From: Gemmatimonadota bacterium | Lineage (GTDB): Bacteria; Gemmatimonadota; Gemmatimonadetes; Longimicrobiales; Gaopeijiaceae | Assembly (NCBI GenBank): GCA_012960225.1 | Contig: DUBS01000035.1 | Coordinates: forward strand, 153,145 to 217,144 | Direction of reading: 5' to 3' | Length of the DNA: 64,000 nt | In this document: positions 9,633 through 18,529 of the stretch, in pieces | Layout of the letters: each line of letters begins with the position of its first letter | Position numbering within the stretch: the stretch's first letter is position 1 | Translations under genes and position numbers: made by a program | Notes under the pieces: generated by a model | What the model saw: the letters and a program-made list of their open reading frames with translations, nothing else | What the model was told of the DNA's origin: nothing | Databases searched by the model: none

Positions 9633-9683
9633 GATCTTAGTACTGTAGTCCTCTTTGAATTACCTGACTAACTTGGCCTTGCT

Positions 9684-10463
9684 ATGCATCTACCTCTAGA
9701 ACTCGACCGCCCCCTTGTCTTTTTTGACCTTGAGACCACTGGCCTCGATGTCAAGAACGATCGCATTGTGGAACTGGCACTAATCAAAGTCACGCCCCAA
9801 GGAGACGTTATCGAGCGCGTGCGCCGATTTAATCCGGGCGTACCGATTCCGGCTGAAGTTACCGCTATTCACGGTATAACGGACCAAGATGTTGCGAACG
9901 AACCAACATTCTGTTTGCGGGCGAAGAGCCTGGCTGCCCTCATTGAAGATGCGGATCTAGCAGGCTTCAATATACGAGGTTTTGACCTGCATATGCTGGT
10001 TACGGAATTCAAGCGATGTGGGATTAACCTCGAGGTCCGCAACCGTCGGCTAATCGATATGCAGAACATCTTCCACCGTGAAGAGCCAAGAGATCTTTCC
10101 GCGGCAGCCCAGTTCTACCTCGGAAGGACACATGAGGAAGCACATCAGGCGCTCGGTGATATCCGGACTACTGCAGCCGTGCTTAGCGCACAACTCGAGC
10201 GATACCCTCACATACCTCAGGATGTCGATGGACTACATAACTATTGTGATGAGATCAGACCTTTTCGGACTGGGATAGACTTATGGTTTAGTGGGCCTCC
10301 CGAAGAAAGAGTCTTCATAAAAGGTAAGAATAAGGGACGGCAACTCTCCGAAATCGCTCAAACAAGTCCCGACTACCTGCTCTGGATGCTCCGCGACATC
10401 GACGATCTGGACGAAGAAGTCGTGGCAGTCCTCAAGCAAGTACTCGATATGCCTGTACAATGA
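9684..10463 (+). CDS. DnaQ-like 3'-5' exonuclease with ExoX-type C-terminal domain
   Basis: Residues 10-170 form a DEDDh exonuclease: Exo I FFDLETTG with Asp15 and Glu17, Exo II GFDLHML with Asp101, Exo III HQALGD with His154 and Asp159. Residues about 208-250 (FIKGKNKGRQLSEIA, then DYLLWML) resemble the small domain at the end of exonuclease X-like proteins, thought to help bind nucleic acid. It is shorter and differently built than a Pol III epsilon subunit, which lacks that tail, so a repair or RNA/DNA trimming role is more likely than replication proofreading. Stand-alone gene. Confidence 0.88.
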   Translation: MHLPLELDRPLVFFDLETTGLDVKNDRIVELALIKVTPQGDVIERVRRFNPGVPIPAEVTAIHGITDQDVANEPTFCLRAKSLAALIEDADLAGFNIRGFDLHMLVTEFKRCGINLEVRNRRLIDMQNIFHREEPRDLSAAAQFYLGRTHEEAHQALGDIRTTAAVLSAQLERYPHIPQDVDGLHNYCDEIRPFRTGIDLWFSGPPEERVFIKGKNKGRQLSEIAQTSPDYLLWMLRDIDDLDEEVVAVLKQVLDMPVQ

Positions 10464-10572
10464 TTGTCCTTCAAAGCCACGGAACCTGGAAGCAACTGAA
10501 GATGAAGTATCTCAAACGACGTTTAGTTAGTGCACTTTTTTCTGAAGTCAAAGCAGGCGTGGAGCTCTAGAA

Positions 10573-11214
10573 ATGACCTCACGATTCAATACCGTATTGT
10601 CAGCCGTCCTGGTCCTAGGGTGCACTGGCACGTCACCGGAGACAAAAGGCGCAACAGATGACACCCTGCCAGCCAGCGCAGTTGGTGTCGTCTTCGGGCA
10701 GGCCCCCGCAGCTGCCGGTGGCATCCCCTCTGTCGTCATGCTGTCGCCTGCATCTGGGGAGGACAATAGTGCCCCAGTCTTCAACGCTGATCCCGTGATC
10801 GATCAATTTGGGCTCGTCTTTTCTCCGAACATTCTCCTGATAGGAATGGGCCAGAGCGTAACCTTCACCAACAGCGAAAGTCTCGCCCATAACGTTAATC
10901 TGCGGCAGATCGAGACCGATACCATGGTGCTGAACGTAGATACAGACCCAACTGAAAGCGCACAGTACACATTCGATGAACCGGGTGGCTACGATGTAAG
11001 ATGCGATGTACACCCCGGCATGACTGCGTTTGTGTTTGCTTCGCCAACACCCTACACAGTCTTCGCCAACTTAGATGGAGAGTTTACTCTCTCGGGTGTG
11101 CCTCCAGGCTCTTACACGCTCACCGTCTGGAGTACCAATGAGGCACTTAACAGCGAACGAACTGTAGAAGTGGATGAAGCACGAACAGAGCTCGACGCTG
11201 GACCCGTGAGCTAA
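10573..11214 (+). CDS. cupredoxin-domain lipoprotein with C-terminal carboxypeptidase-regulatory-like domain
   Basis: 213 residues. A lipobox LVLGC with Cys17 marks it as a lipoprotein. Residues about 76-155 form a blue-copper domain: VTFTNSESLAHNVN supplies His106, and VRCDVHPGM supplies Cys144, His147 and Met150, a full type-1 copper ligand set. Residues about 160-205 (TVFANLDGEFTLSGVPPGSYTLTVW) look like the beta-sandwich of carboxypeptidase-regulatory domains. It probably acts as a periplasmic electron carrier or copper-handling protein. No cytochrome oxidase or nitrite reductase gene lies beside it to show a partner. A second lipoprotein gene follows in the same direction. Confidence 0.8.
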   Translation: MTSRFNTVLSAVLVLGCTGTSPETKGATDDTLPASAVGVVFGQAPAAAGGIPSVVMLSPASGEDNSAPVFNADPVIDQFGLVFSPNILLIGMGQSVTFTNSESLAHNVNLRQIETDTMVLNVDTDPTESAQYTFDEPGGYDVRCDVHPGMTAFVFASPTPYTVFANLDGEFTLSGVPPGSYTLTVWSTNEALNSERTVEVDEARTELDAGPVS

Positions 11215-11327
11215 CAGGTCAACAGGTGGGTTTACTGGATCCGGTTGCCATGCTCCAAGCTGATAGTAGATATTTTCAGTCAAGCACACGCATCAGAAAC
11301 TCTAGACTTCACCGAACCCAAGCATTC

Positions 11328-11744
11328 ATGAAAAAACCCAGGCCCGGTCTCATCATCGCGCTCGCGCTACCCTTCCTTGTAGGTTGCTTTGCAACCTTTG
11401 CTCTCCCGGTCCCTGAACCCGCCGACCGCGAGGACACAGATGTGCAAGGAGTGGTCTTAGGTGAAGGAGAGAAAGCCGAAAGGGTAGAATTTGATCAGGT
11501 CAATGATGTGCAATGGACCGAAGAGTCGCTCATCATAACTGGGATCGCCAAAGACTCTGACACGCCAGGAATCCCTCAGACCAGCACATTTTCACTTGAA
11601 GATGCAAGCGCAATCTTGGTCAAGAACGTAGATCCTAGCCGAACTTCAGGCATCATAGCTGCCTTATTTCTCATCCCGATCTCGATTTGGATGGTTATCG
11701 TCAGCGGACAATCAAGGGAGGGGTGCCCAATAGCGGAGTGCTGA
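11328..11744 (+). CDS. small lipoprotein of unknown function
   Basis: 138 residues from ATG 11328, chosen because it starts a typical lipoprotein signal (MKKPRPGLIIALALPFLVGC, Cys20); the frame is open further upstream but without signal character. The mature part is acidic, and a hydrophobic stretch near residues 105-125 (IIAALFLIPISIWMVIV) suggests a second membrane contact. I do not recognise a family. It follows the cupredoxin lipoprotein by 113 bases and converges with the plug-domain gene at 11768. Confidence 0.65.
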   Translation: MKKPRPGLIIALALPFLVGCFATFALPVPEPADREDTDVQGVVLGEGEKAERVEFDQVNDVQWTEESLIITGIAKDSDTPGIPQTSTFSLEDASAILVKNVDPSRTSGIIAALFLIPISIWMVIVSGQSREGCPIAEC

Positions 11745-11767
11745 TCGAGAAATAACTTACGAGTGTT

Positions 11768-12625
11768 TCAGCGAACGTAGGTCCAGATCAGTACCACCCC
11801 ACACCTGCCGATAGCCTCGTACTGAATCGGAGTTTCAGAAGGTCTGACATAGATCTCGACGGCTTCCACTGATGCTGGCGTCACAAAGTCATCCGGTCTC
11901 ACTCCTCTCTGGATTCGATCAGGCCCGCTTTCGGGTCGCTGGCTCCCCAGCGCCATGATTGCGCCATCCACGTAGAGCGTCGGCGAGCACTCCCCACCTC
12001 CACGTCGCATACGAATCTCAGGATTACGCACAGCCTCAGGCCCCACGAATGGCTTGGTCGTAACAATTTCAAGGCCAGCAATATTCCGAAACGCATCCGT
12101 AATCTTGTCCAACGCTACCGCCTGGATATCCTTCCCGATGAGGAAGGTACCTCTTCCGATTGCAGCTCTCTCCAAGAAACCGACCAACTCCAGCTTACTC
12201 ATCCGCTCTTCGGCTTCGACGACGAGGTCCTCTAGATCGATCGCTGCAGGCGTAAGCCCAACCTGTAACTCGAACACACCGTCTTCGCCTACCTGGAATA
12301 AACCGTCTATAACGGACTTGTACCCCATTCTCGCGACATACAGAAAGTATGAGCCCGCAGCCGGTGCGTGAAGTGAAAAGCTCCCGTATCTATCCGCGAG
12401 CCCAGCAACCACAAGTTCCCGTCCGGGTGCAAGCAAGCCAACATAAGCAAGCATGACCGGTTCCGAGGTGCGAGCATCACGGATTGTGCCTCTGATAACC
12501 TGCGCTTGGCTGATGGATGCACCGCTTGTCCAGGCACAGAGGGCCAGTACCAGTGCCGCAGGCCACCGTGCCCCAATTAGCCTCCCCGATGCACGAGCTC
12601 CTGCCTTTGACCAGTACTCTCTCAA
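11768..12625 (-). CDS. barrel-less carboxypeptidase-regulatory plus TonB-plug domain protein, downstream of susCD
   Basis: A signal peptide (PAALVLALCAWTSGASISQA) is followed by a carboxypeptidase-regulatory domain (VIRGTIRDARTSEPV to about residue 120) and a plug-like domain (DAFRNIAGLEIV, IRMRRGG, CSPTLYVDG). It ends at GRCGVVLIWTYVR, where a TonB receptor would start its 22-strand barrel. The protein is thus a natural short form rather than a truncation, since the ending is family-like. The frame is open up to GTG 12706, but that lies inside the terminator hairpin of the upstream susD gene. TTG 12625 has GAGG five bases before it and is my preferred start. Function unknown; probably periplasmic or attached to the outer membrane. 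Confidence 0.75.
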   Translation of the reverse strand: MREYWSKAGARASGRLIGARWPAALVLALCAWTSGASISQAQVIRGTIRDARTSEPVMLAYVGLLAPGRELVVAGLADRYGSFSLHAPAAGSYFLYVARMGYKSVIDGLFQVGEDGVFELQVGLTPAAIDLEDLVVEAEERMSKLELVGFLERAAIGRGTFLIGKDIQAVALDKITDAFRNIAGLEIVTTKPFVGPEAVRNPEIRMRRGGGECSPTLYVDGAIMALGSQRPESGPDRIQRGVRPDDFVTPASVEAVEIYVRPSETPIQYEAIGRCGVVLIWTYVR

Positions 12626-12688
12626 TTCAGCCTCATTGCTCTTCTTTGACTGACTACTGATTCCGGAATCCGAGATCAGTTCTCCTAC

Positions 12689-12726
12689 AAAACCAACCGC
12701 CCCCACCGGCGAGCCGGCGGGGGCGG
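12689..12726 (-). terminator. rho-independent terminator of the susC-susD transcript
   Basis: A GC-rich stem of 14 pairs with one mismatch (12697-12710 against 12713-12726) is followed on the minus strand by TTGGTTTTGT (12696-12687). It lies 64 bases beyond the susD stop and overlaps the longest open frame of the next gene, which argues for that gene's internal TTG start. Confidence 0.75.
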
Positions 12727-12789
12727 TGGCTACCGCTTCGGCCGAGCCGACGCCACTAAGTGCGTCCGCTCAGTCGTCTCAACATCTCG

Positions 12790-14205
12790 CTAGCCCGTAC
12801 ACTGTGTCGTATTCGCGATGTTTTCGTTGAGTGTGCACTCGATTTCAGGAATCGGCATGCATGAAGCTCTCCGGGGCTCTCCCGGACCGATGAGCGTACC
12901 ACCGTTGAGGAACGGATGATCCCAACGGTAGAGATCCCAAAACCGCCGACCTTCAAGCCACAGCGTCATGTAACGTTCGCGATCAAGAATCGACCACATG
13001 TCGTCTATCACGTTAACGTCGCAATCTGCTGCCCATGTCGAACAGTTGTCCCAATTGAGTGCTCCAGCACCACTGTTTGCTGCTGCTACATCTGCAGCTG
13101 ACAGCGCACCGGAACCATAATGCGCACGCACCTCGTTGATCTTGGCAATAAACGTCGCGGCATCATTGTTACGCACCGCGTTCTCAGCCTCGATCAGGCG
13201 CATCTCAGTCCCAGTAATCGTCGGGACATTCGAACCACGCTCAGTGTACTTGTCCTGCCTATGGTGAGCAGTCAAGCCACCAGCACCCTGGGTCGCGCCA
13301 CTACCCTGACCGGTACAAGTACCAGTAGGGGTGACACCCAGGGTCACGTCCGGAGGACGGTTGGTGTCATTCCACTCTCCACAAACAGTGTACGGAACAC
13401 GTGGGTCTCCAGTCGACTTATAATTTACGACAGTAGGGTTGTACTGCCGCTGAATCGGAGTAGCCCACACGCCTACCTCAGCGCGTCCCCAGGTCTCGTT
13501 ATAGACCTGGTTACTATTCGCTGCCTGGTGGTAGATCGCCTCAATTACATAGTCCGTGGCGACGTTACCCGCAGCCGCAACAGCACTCGACCAGTCACCC
13601 AGGCCTACATTGGCCTGAGCTATGCCACCCCATCCAGCGCTAACGTACTGAGCAGCATTTGCTGCGCCACCAATAGCTTTAGCCTGGGTGAAGGCGATGA
13701 TCGCACTGTCAAACGACGCAGTGCGAGGCTGAATTGGGCCTTTGTCATATACCACATCGCAGAAGTTCTCACCCAATCTCTGGTGGGCCGTGCCCATGAG
13801 ATACCAGAGTCGAGCAGCATCAGAACTACTGCTTGCGGCGGATTCGAGAACAGTTTGGAGTCGAGCCCAAGACTCACCAGAAGCCCAAGCTGCCTCGTGT
13901 GTCTGCTCCCAGAATCCCTCAGAATCCTCTCGGGTGAAACGACCGAGACGATATTGTCCTGTACTAAAATAGCTACCGGTACCTGCCAGATCCTCTGTCA
14001 GGAGGCCACCCGTGAAGGCATAGCCATCCATAATGTCGTTGAGCTCAGCAGAAGCGCCGGCTACAACGATTGGCATCAGGCTAGGCGTATTTAGATCCTC
14101 GTCCAAAATCGCGCCCGGGTTCAGAACCTCGAGCGTGCAGCCAGACAATAGGACACTAAACCCGGCAATCAACGGCCAAAGGCCGTATCTCGTCCGTTGT
14201 TTCAT
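12790..14205 (-). CDS. SusD/RagB family outer membrane lipoprotein
   Basis: 471 residues. A lipoprotein signal (LIAGFSVLLSGC) with Cys23 is followed by LEVLNPGAILDEDLNTPS, the usual SusD N-terminus. The tetratricopeptide-like helical body has WASGESWARLQ and LGENFCDVVYDKG. The C-terminal pattern is RERYMTLWLEGRRFWDLYRW, the most conserved SusD stretch. SusD proteins sit as a lid on the SusC barrel and capture glycans or peptides. The gene lies 20 bases downstream of susC on the same strand and is followed by a strong terminator. No glycoside hydrolase is near, so the substrate may be a peptide or another polymer. Confidence 0.92.
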   Translation of the reverse strand: MKQRTRYGLWPLIAGFSVLLSGCTLEVLNPGAILDEDLNTPSLMPIVVAGASAELNDIMDGYAFTGGLLTEDLAGTGSYFSTGQYRLGRFTREDSEGFWEQTHEAAWASGESWARLQTVLESAASSSSDAARLWYLMGTAHQRLGENFCDVVYDKGPIQPRTASFDSAIIAFTQAKAIGGAANAAQYVSAGWGGIAQANVGLGDWSSAVAAAGNVATDYVIEAIYHQAANSNQVYNETWGRAEVGVWATPIQRQYNPTVVNYKSTGDPRVPYTVCGEWNDTNRPPDVTLGVTPTGTCTGQGSGATQGAGGLTAHHRQDKYTERGSNVPTITGTEMRLIEAENAVRNNDAATFIAKINEVRAHYGSGALSAADVAAANSGAGALNWDNCSTWAADCDVNVIDDMWSILDRERYMTLWLEGRRFWDLYRWDHPFLNGGTLIGPGEPRRASCMPIPEIECTLNENIANTTQCTG

Positions 14206-14225
14206 TAGTCTCTAATTCTCCTGGC

Positions 14226-17200
14226 TTAGAAGTTAATTTGGATGTTAGCAAGAAAGACGGCCGGTGGCGCGGCGTTGTAATACTCAAACATCGCACTCCT
14301 CCGCCGATCATTCGCTTCCGGATCCAAGCCGCGATAGTGCGGCGCATAGGTCCACAGGTTCTTGCCCTGCAACGAAATCTGTGCAGTGCGAGCACCAGGA
14401 ACCCAGCCGTCTGGTAGACGGAAACTAAGTGTAGCCGAACGCAGCTTGATGAACGAAGCATCGTCCGTCCAGTAACCCCAGTCAGCATAGGGGCCGACAC
14501 AAGTACCAACCTGTGTCGATGTCAGCGTTGACCGGTCGCCATTGTACCAAACGTCGGCAATTGGCAAGCACATCGGCCACTGCCTACGACGTACGTTCTG
14601 ATACGCAGGACCAATCGGTCGCACGAACCCACGCTGGCTTTCAAACAACAAGTCAAGCGTCAGCTTCCTCGCTAACGTCATGCGCGTGCTCGCCCCGATC
14701 ATGCTCGTCGGGTAGAGGTGTCCGAGATAAGCCTTCTCCTTGACTGGAAGCTCGCCCAGAACGCCTGGGTTGGAGATCCGGTCGTCCCAACGGAAGAAGA
14801 GTGGGTATCCGTCATGTGTCTTGCACCACTCGTCCTCGGGGACGTCTGGGCAAGTACGGACAGTGCTACCACCGGTGAGCGGCCCGAGATCAGTAACCTC
14901 GGAGTCATTGGTGGAATAGTTAAGACCCAGCGACCACTCGAAGTTCTCAGTCGTGACCGGGATCAGGTTAAGCGATAATTCGGTACCCCAGTTCTTTGTC
15001 TCACCAAGGTTACGCAGTGTGGCCTCTTCGGTACCACCTGAAGGAGCTTCCTGCACACCGAGAAGCGCGTCATTCGTGACCTGGTTATACCAGGTGAAGT
15101 CCACGCTTACACGACCTTGGAATGCTGAAGCCTCGAAGCCTGCCTCAAGCTCTGTGCTGAGTTCAGGTCCAAGATCAGCATTACCGAGGTTACCGATGAT
15201 GACGCCCGGCACCTGTTCGTCAGCCGAGATCGCTTCATAAATCCGCTTCGCGTCAAAGGCGCCCGGAGCCTTACCGGATTGCCCCCAAGCAGCACGGACT
15301 TTCATGATCTCGATAGCCGGTACAAACCACCAAGCTTCATCTGTTACCGTGTACGCGGCTGATATCTTCGGATATGCGGCTAAACCGAAGCCCTCACCAA
15401 ACGTGCTGAATCCGTCCCAACGCATACCAGCTGTCAGGAAGAGACGGTCACCAAAGCCCAGAGTCTCCTGAGCAAAGAAGCCACCGCTACGGATTGTAGT
15501 ACGACCCTCGTACACGGCCGGGTTATTACCGTTTCCGAGCAGCTGCTCACCAGGACCGGCGAAGAGCTCATCGAATCCGTTAATGACATAACCGTACTCC
15601 TCATACATCTGACCACCCCATGAGAAGTTCGAGGCTATACCCTCAAACAGGTCGTAGCTGAACGTACCATTGTAGTCCAAGGTCAAGTTACGGTCTGTCT
15701 GAGTATCAGATTCCCGGTCACCTTGGAATTCCTCGTAGTAGCCCCATGCCTTAAAGTCGACAAAGTCAGAAATTGTGTAGTCCATTCCGACGTTGAGGCG
15801 ATGCGAGAACATGTTATTCGGCGTCCAACCTATACTCGCCGACGTGACAATGTGGTCAATCGTTTGATTGACGTCATTTTCGAGCACGAGTGAATCGTCG
15901 TTGCCCGGCGTGTACCCAGCAGGTCCACGGATCACATTGAGATATAGACCCGACGCGTTGTTACCGTTCGGAATCCACGTGATTTTCCGACGAGCGTAGG
16001 TGTTGTTTAGGCTGACCTGCATGCCATCGAAGGGCGTGAACTGAATGTTACCCCTGACCTGCATGTCATCAGCACCCTGTGGGTCATACCCCTCAGGAAC
16101 TTGAATCGTACCAACCTCTTTACCAAAGCGACCCGAAACAAAATACGTTGCAGTCTCGCCACCACCCCGCACGCTCAAGTTATAGTCCTGCTTATATCCA
16201 GGCGCGAACCAGCTTCCGCTCTCAGGACAACCTGCCTCACCATTCGGCGCCCATGCACGCGGGCTCGAGCAGTCGTTCAGGTTAAGTCCGAACGGATTGA
16301 TGACCTCGTTCTCCGGAAGCAGCCAACCACCTGGCATTGGGTACCGCTCATCATACGTCCCACCTAATCCAGTCGGACCCGCATGGGGCATGATGCTCGT
16401 GCCCTGATCGACCGACATCGTCCACGCAGGAGCACCAGCTGATCCGCGCTTCGTGAAGATCTGAATCACACCACCCGCCGCTTCCGTACCATATAGCGTC
16501 GTGGCAGCAGGACCCTTAACGATCTCAATGCGATCGATGTCGCTTGGGTTGATCATGTCAAAGACGTTTGGCTCTTGAGCAGCCTCGTCGGAACCCCCGA
16601 TCTGGCCGTTCTCCATCCGCACGCCGTCGATGTAGATCAACGGGTCATTACCCTGCGTAAGTGAGTTGTTACCACGGATCCGGATCTGGCTCCCTGAGCC
16701 TACCTGGCCACCGTGGTCATTAATCTGTACGCCGGAAGTACGCCCTTGAAGGATGTCACCAAAGTCCGTAACAGCAGCAACTTCGATGTCCGCAGCCGTA
16801 ATCGCGCTGATTGCGTTACCGATTTCCTTCCGGCGCGCTGAGCCAGCAGTACCGGTCACGATTACGCCCTCAAGAGACAGTGCTTCTTGGCGTAGGTTAA
16901 AGTCAGCCGTCGTGGTCTCACCAGATGTGACGGTTACCGTCACGGTCTGGGTACCATAACCGATGATCTGTGCTGTGATCGTCTGCTCTCCAGCAGGAAC
17001 GTTCAGCAACAGATACCGGCCTTGATTGTTGACTAGCCCACCAATCGGTGTGCCATCGACGGTCATTTGTGCACCGGAAAGCGGAATCTGGACGGTGTTA
17101 TCACGAACAAGTCCAGTCACCGTCCCGGTGTTTTGCGCTGCAATCTCTGCGGCGCCAAAGACAGCTAAAGCTAGTACGACGGCGATTCCAGTCGTATTTC

Positions 17201-17243
17201 GCCAAGCCGACTTCCATTTGAAGTCGAACATCCGATTAACCAT
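14226..17243 (-). CDS. SusC/RagA family TonB-linked outer membrane receptor
   Basis: About 1005 residues from ATG 17243, which has AGGAGG four bases upstream; an in-frame ATG 17261 lacks such a site. Order: signal peptide ending AAEIAAQ; carboxypeptidase-regulatory domain (GTVTGLVRDNTVQIPLSGA); plug domain with ALSLEGVIVTGTAG, LQGRTSGVQIN and IRIRGNNSLTQGNDPLIYID; then a long beta-barrel ending in aromatic QINF, the outer membrane insertion signal. It imports a large ligand using TonB energy together with the SusD lipoprotein encoded next to it. Two short plug proteins flank the pair. The promoter, palindrome and leader in front of it are listed separately. Confidence 0.94.
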   Translation of the reverse strand: MVNRMFDFKWKSAWRNTTGIAVVLALAVFGAAEIAAQNTGTVTGLVRDNTVQIPLSGAQMTVDGTPIGGLVNNQGRYLLLNVPAGEQTITAQIIGYGTQTVTVTVTSGETTTADFNLRQEALSLEGVIVTGTAGSARRKEIGNAISAITAADIEVAAVTDFGDILQGRTSGVQINDHGGQVGSGSQIRIRGNNSLTQGNDPLIYIDGVRMENGQIGGSDEAAQEPNVFDMINPSDIDRIEIVKGPAATTLYGTEAAGGVIQIFTKRGSAGAPAWTMSVDQGTSIMPHAGPTGLGGTYDERYPMPGGWLLPENEVINPFGLNLNDCSSPRAWAPNGEAGCPESGSWFAPGYKQDYNLSVRGGGETATYFVSGRFGKEVGTIQVPEGYDPQGADDMQVRGNIQFTPFDGMQVSLNNTYARRKITWIPNGNNASGLYLNVIRGPAGYTPGNDDSLVLENDVNQTIDHIVTSASIGWTPNNMFSHRLNVGMDYTISDFVDFKAWGYYEEFQGDRESDTQTDRNLTLDYNGTFSYDLFEGIASNFSWGGQMYEEYGYVINGFDELFAGPGEQLLGNGNNPAVYEGRTTIRSGGFFAQETLGFGDRLFLTAGMRWDGFSTFGEGFGLAAYPKISAAYTVTDEAWWFVPAIEIMKVRAAWGQSGKAPGAFDAKRIYEAISADEQVPGVIIGNLGNADLGPELSTELEAGFEASAFQGRVSVDFTWYNQVTNDALLGVQEAPSGGTEEATLRNLGETKNWGTELSLNLIPVTTENFEWSLGLNYSTNDSEVTDLGPLTGGSTVRTCPDVPEDEWCKTHDGYPLFFRWDDRISNPGVLGELPVKEKAYLGHLYPTSMIGASTRMTLARKLTLDLLFESQRGFVRPIGPAYQNVRRRQWPMCLPIADVWYNGDRSTLTSTQVGTCVGPYADWGYWTDDASFIKLRSATLSFRLPDGWVPGARTAQISLQGKNLWTYAPHYRGLDPEANDRRRSAMFEYYNAAPPAVFLANIQINF

Positions 17244-17431
17244 CAATCCTCCTCGTAGCACGCCGAATCGCGGAATGCTGAGACAATTGTCCCAAGCGCT
17301 GTAGGCGCCGGGTAGAAACCCTGATAAGGGGTAAAACTAGCAGGTAACACGAGAGGGGGGCTGCCCTGCAGCCCCCTCGCTTCGGCGAAGGCCGTGAAGT
17401 AACTGCTCATGTTTTCGACCATAGAGGCCAT
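17243..17431 (-). other. possible leader ORF (62 codons) ending on the susC start codon
   Basis: From ATG 17431 an open frame (MASMVENMSSYFTAFAEARG at its start) runs to a TGA at 17245-17243 that overlaps the susC ATG as TGATG. It would be transcribed from the promoter at 17459-17488. Overlap of this type suggests translational coupling, but the sequence shows no known family and includes a GC-rich hairpin, so it may be only a structured untranslated leader. Confidence 0.25.
17353..17378 (-). promoter_or_regulatory. GC-rich hairpin in the susC leader
   Basis: Arms 17353-17364 and 17368-17378 (GAGGGGGGCTGC and GCAGCCCCCTC, one bulged G) around a CCT loop. No T-run follows on either strand, so it is not a standard terminator. 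It lies about 110 bases before the susC start and would fold in the leader RNA. Confidence 0.5.
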
Positions 17432-17460
17432 GCCCTGCAATAACCGGTTATGAAGGGCAT
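17430..17460. repeat. palindrome at the susC transcription start region
   Basis: Outer arms ATGCCCT (17430-17436) and AGGGCAT (17454-17460) enclose a perfect 12-base palindrome ATAACCGGTTAT (17440-17451). It overlaps the end of the -10 element and the expected start of transcription, a position suiting an operator for a dimeric repressor or a hairpin at the 5' end of the mRNA. Confidence 0.55.
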
Positions 17461-17488
17461 TGTTACAGGGAGGCAGACTAATTGTCAA
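17459..17488 (-). promoter_or_regulatory. sigma-70 type promoter of susC
   Basis: On the minus strand a perfect -35 TTGACA (17488-17483) is followed, after 18 bases, by TG-T-AACAAT, an extended -10 (AACAAT at 17464-17459, four of six matches). This predicts a leader of about 210 bases before the susC ATG at 17243. Confidence 0.6.
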
Positions 17489-17537
17489 CACTTTTGTCTT
17501 CCTTTCTTACTAGACCCTAGATCTGGATTAGGAAAGC

Positions 17538-18353
17538 CTAGGGACCAATCAAGCCCGAGAAGTTAGGAACTCTGCAGGCTGTGACCTCGCTGCGCCCAAG
17601 ATCTGCAGCGCCTTTCTGGGTCGTGATCCTTATGACACCCGCTGATCCCGATGAGCCAAATTCCCAGCCGCCAGATGAACTTGGCAGCAGTTCAAGTGTC
17701 TCGACCTCTCCTGGGTGAATCATATTAATCGTCTCTGCCGCATCAGCCATCCGCGTACCATCAAGGACAACCACCGGCTCTAATACACCTGTCAACGAAT
17801 TTGGCGCTCTCTGTGTGATGCCTGCGGTTGATCCCACCTGTCCGGAGGTTCCGCTGACCATCCTAGGAGCGTAGCGACGAATCACATCCACAAGTGTTCT
17901 CGGGTTAAAGCGCTCGATGTCTTCTCTTGTGATCAATCTTCCGAAGGAGCGACGCCGCTCAGTTGCCTCCCGTTGAATATCCTGTTCTGTACCAATTGGC
18001 GGAGCAAGTTCAAAGGAGGCTTCAGTAGTAACGCTGGAAATCAACACGACTGAACCCCAGTTGACCCGGCAGTCCACCGTCAACAGGGCAAGCATATGAC
18101 GTCCAGGACGCAATCCCATAAGGCGATAACGTCCATCTGCATCCGAGAATACCTCTGGGCCAGTATCGATACGGACAAGAACACCTTCCAAGGGCCTGCC
18201 GGTAACACTGTCCAAGACTTGACCTTCAAGTGTTGCAGACAACTCCACTTGAGCGACTAATTCCGGGCGCGCTACTAACACAACAAGCGCACAAAAAACA
18301 AATGGGCTAAATACGATCCGTGATACTCCGGGCAGCCCTGGTGCCCTGTGCAT
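17538..18353 (-). CDS. barrel-less carboxypeptidase-regulatory plus TonB-plug domain protein, upstream of susCD
   Basis: About 271 residues from ATG 18353 (GGAG eight bases upstream), which begins a signal peptide MHRAPGLPGVSRIVFSPFVF; the frame is open further upstream without signal character. A carboxypeptidase-regulatory domain (LEGQVLDSVTGRPLEGVLV, then DADGRYRLMGLRPGRH) is followed by a short plug-like domain (FNPRTLVDVIRRYAP, PVVVLDGTRM, IHPGEVETLELLPSS, AGVIRITTQKG). No barrel follows. It has the same architecture as the 11768-12625 protein but only distant sequence likeness. It lies on the same strand about 50 bases before the susC promoter. Confidence 0.75.
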   Translation of the reverse strand: MHRAPGLPGVSRIVFSPFVFCALVVLVARPELVAQVELSATLEGQVLDSVTGRPLEGVLVRIDTGPEVFSDADGRYRLMGLRPGRHMLALLTVDCRVNWGSVVLISSVTTEASFELAPPIGTEQDIQREATERRRSFGRLITREDIERFNPRTLVDVIRRYAPRMVSGTSGQVGSTAGITQRAPNSLTGVLEPVVVLDGTRMADAAETINMIHPGEVETLELLPSSSGGWEFGSSGSAGVIRITTQKGAADLGRSEVTACRVPNFSGLIGP

Positions 18354-18529
18354 TTTATCTGCTCCTGCAGATGGTCCAGATTGAGTGCTTAGATTGAGCA
18401 ACCTGGAACCAAACGGAAAGAGTCGGCATTTCGATCTATCTTCTTGAGGCCACAACGTGATCGTGGTCCGAACGCGGTATATATTGATAGCATAAGGAAC
18501 AAACACACTATCAGTGAGCGAGAACGATT

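Noticed and set aside
13120..14094. 324-codon open frame on the plus strand across susD
   Set aside because: It is fully antisense to a clear SusD gene, has no family character, and its composition is that of a mirrored coding frame.
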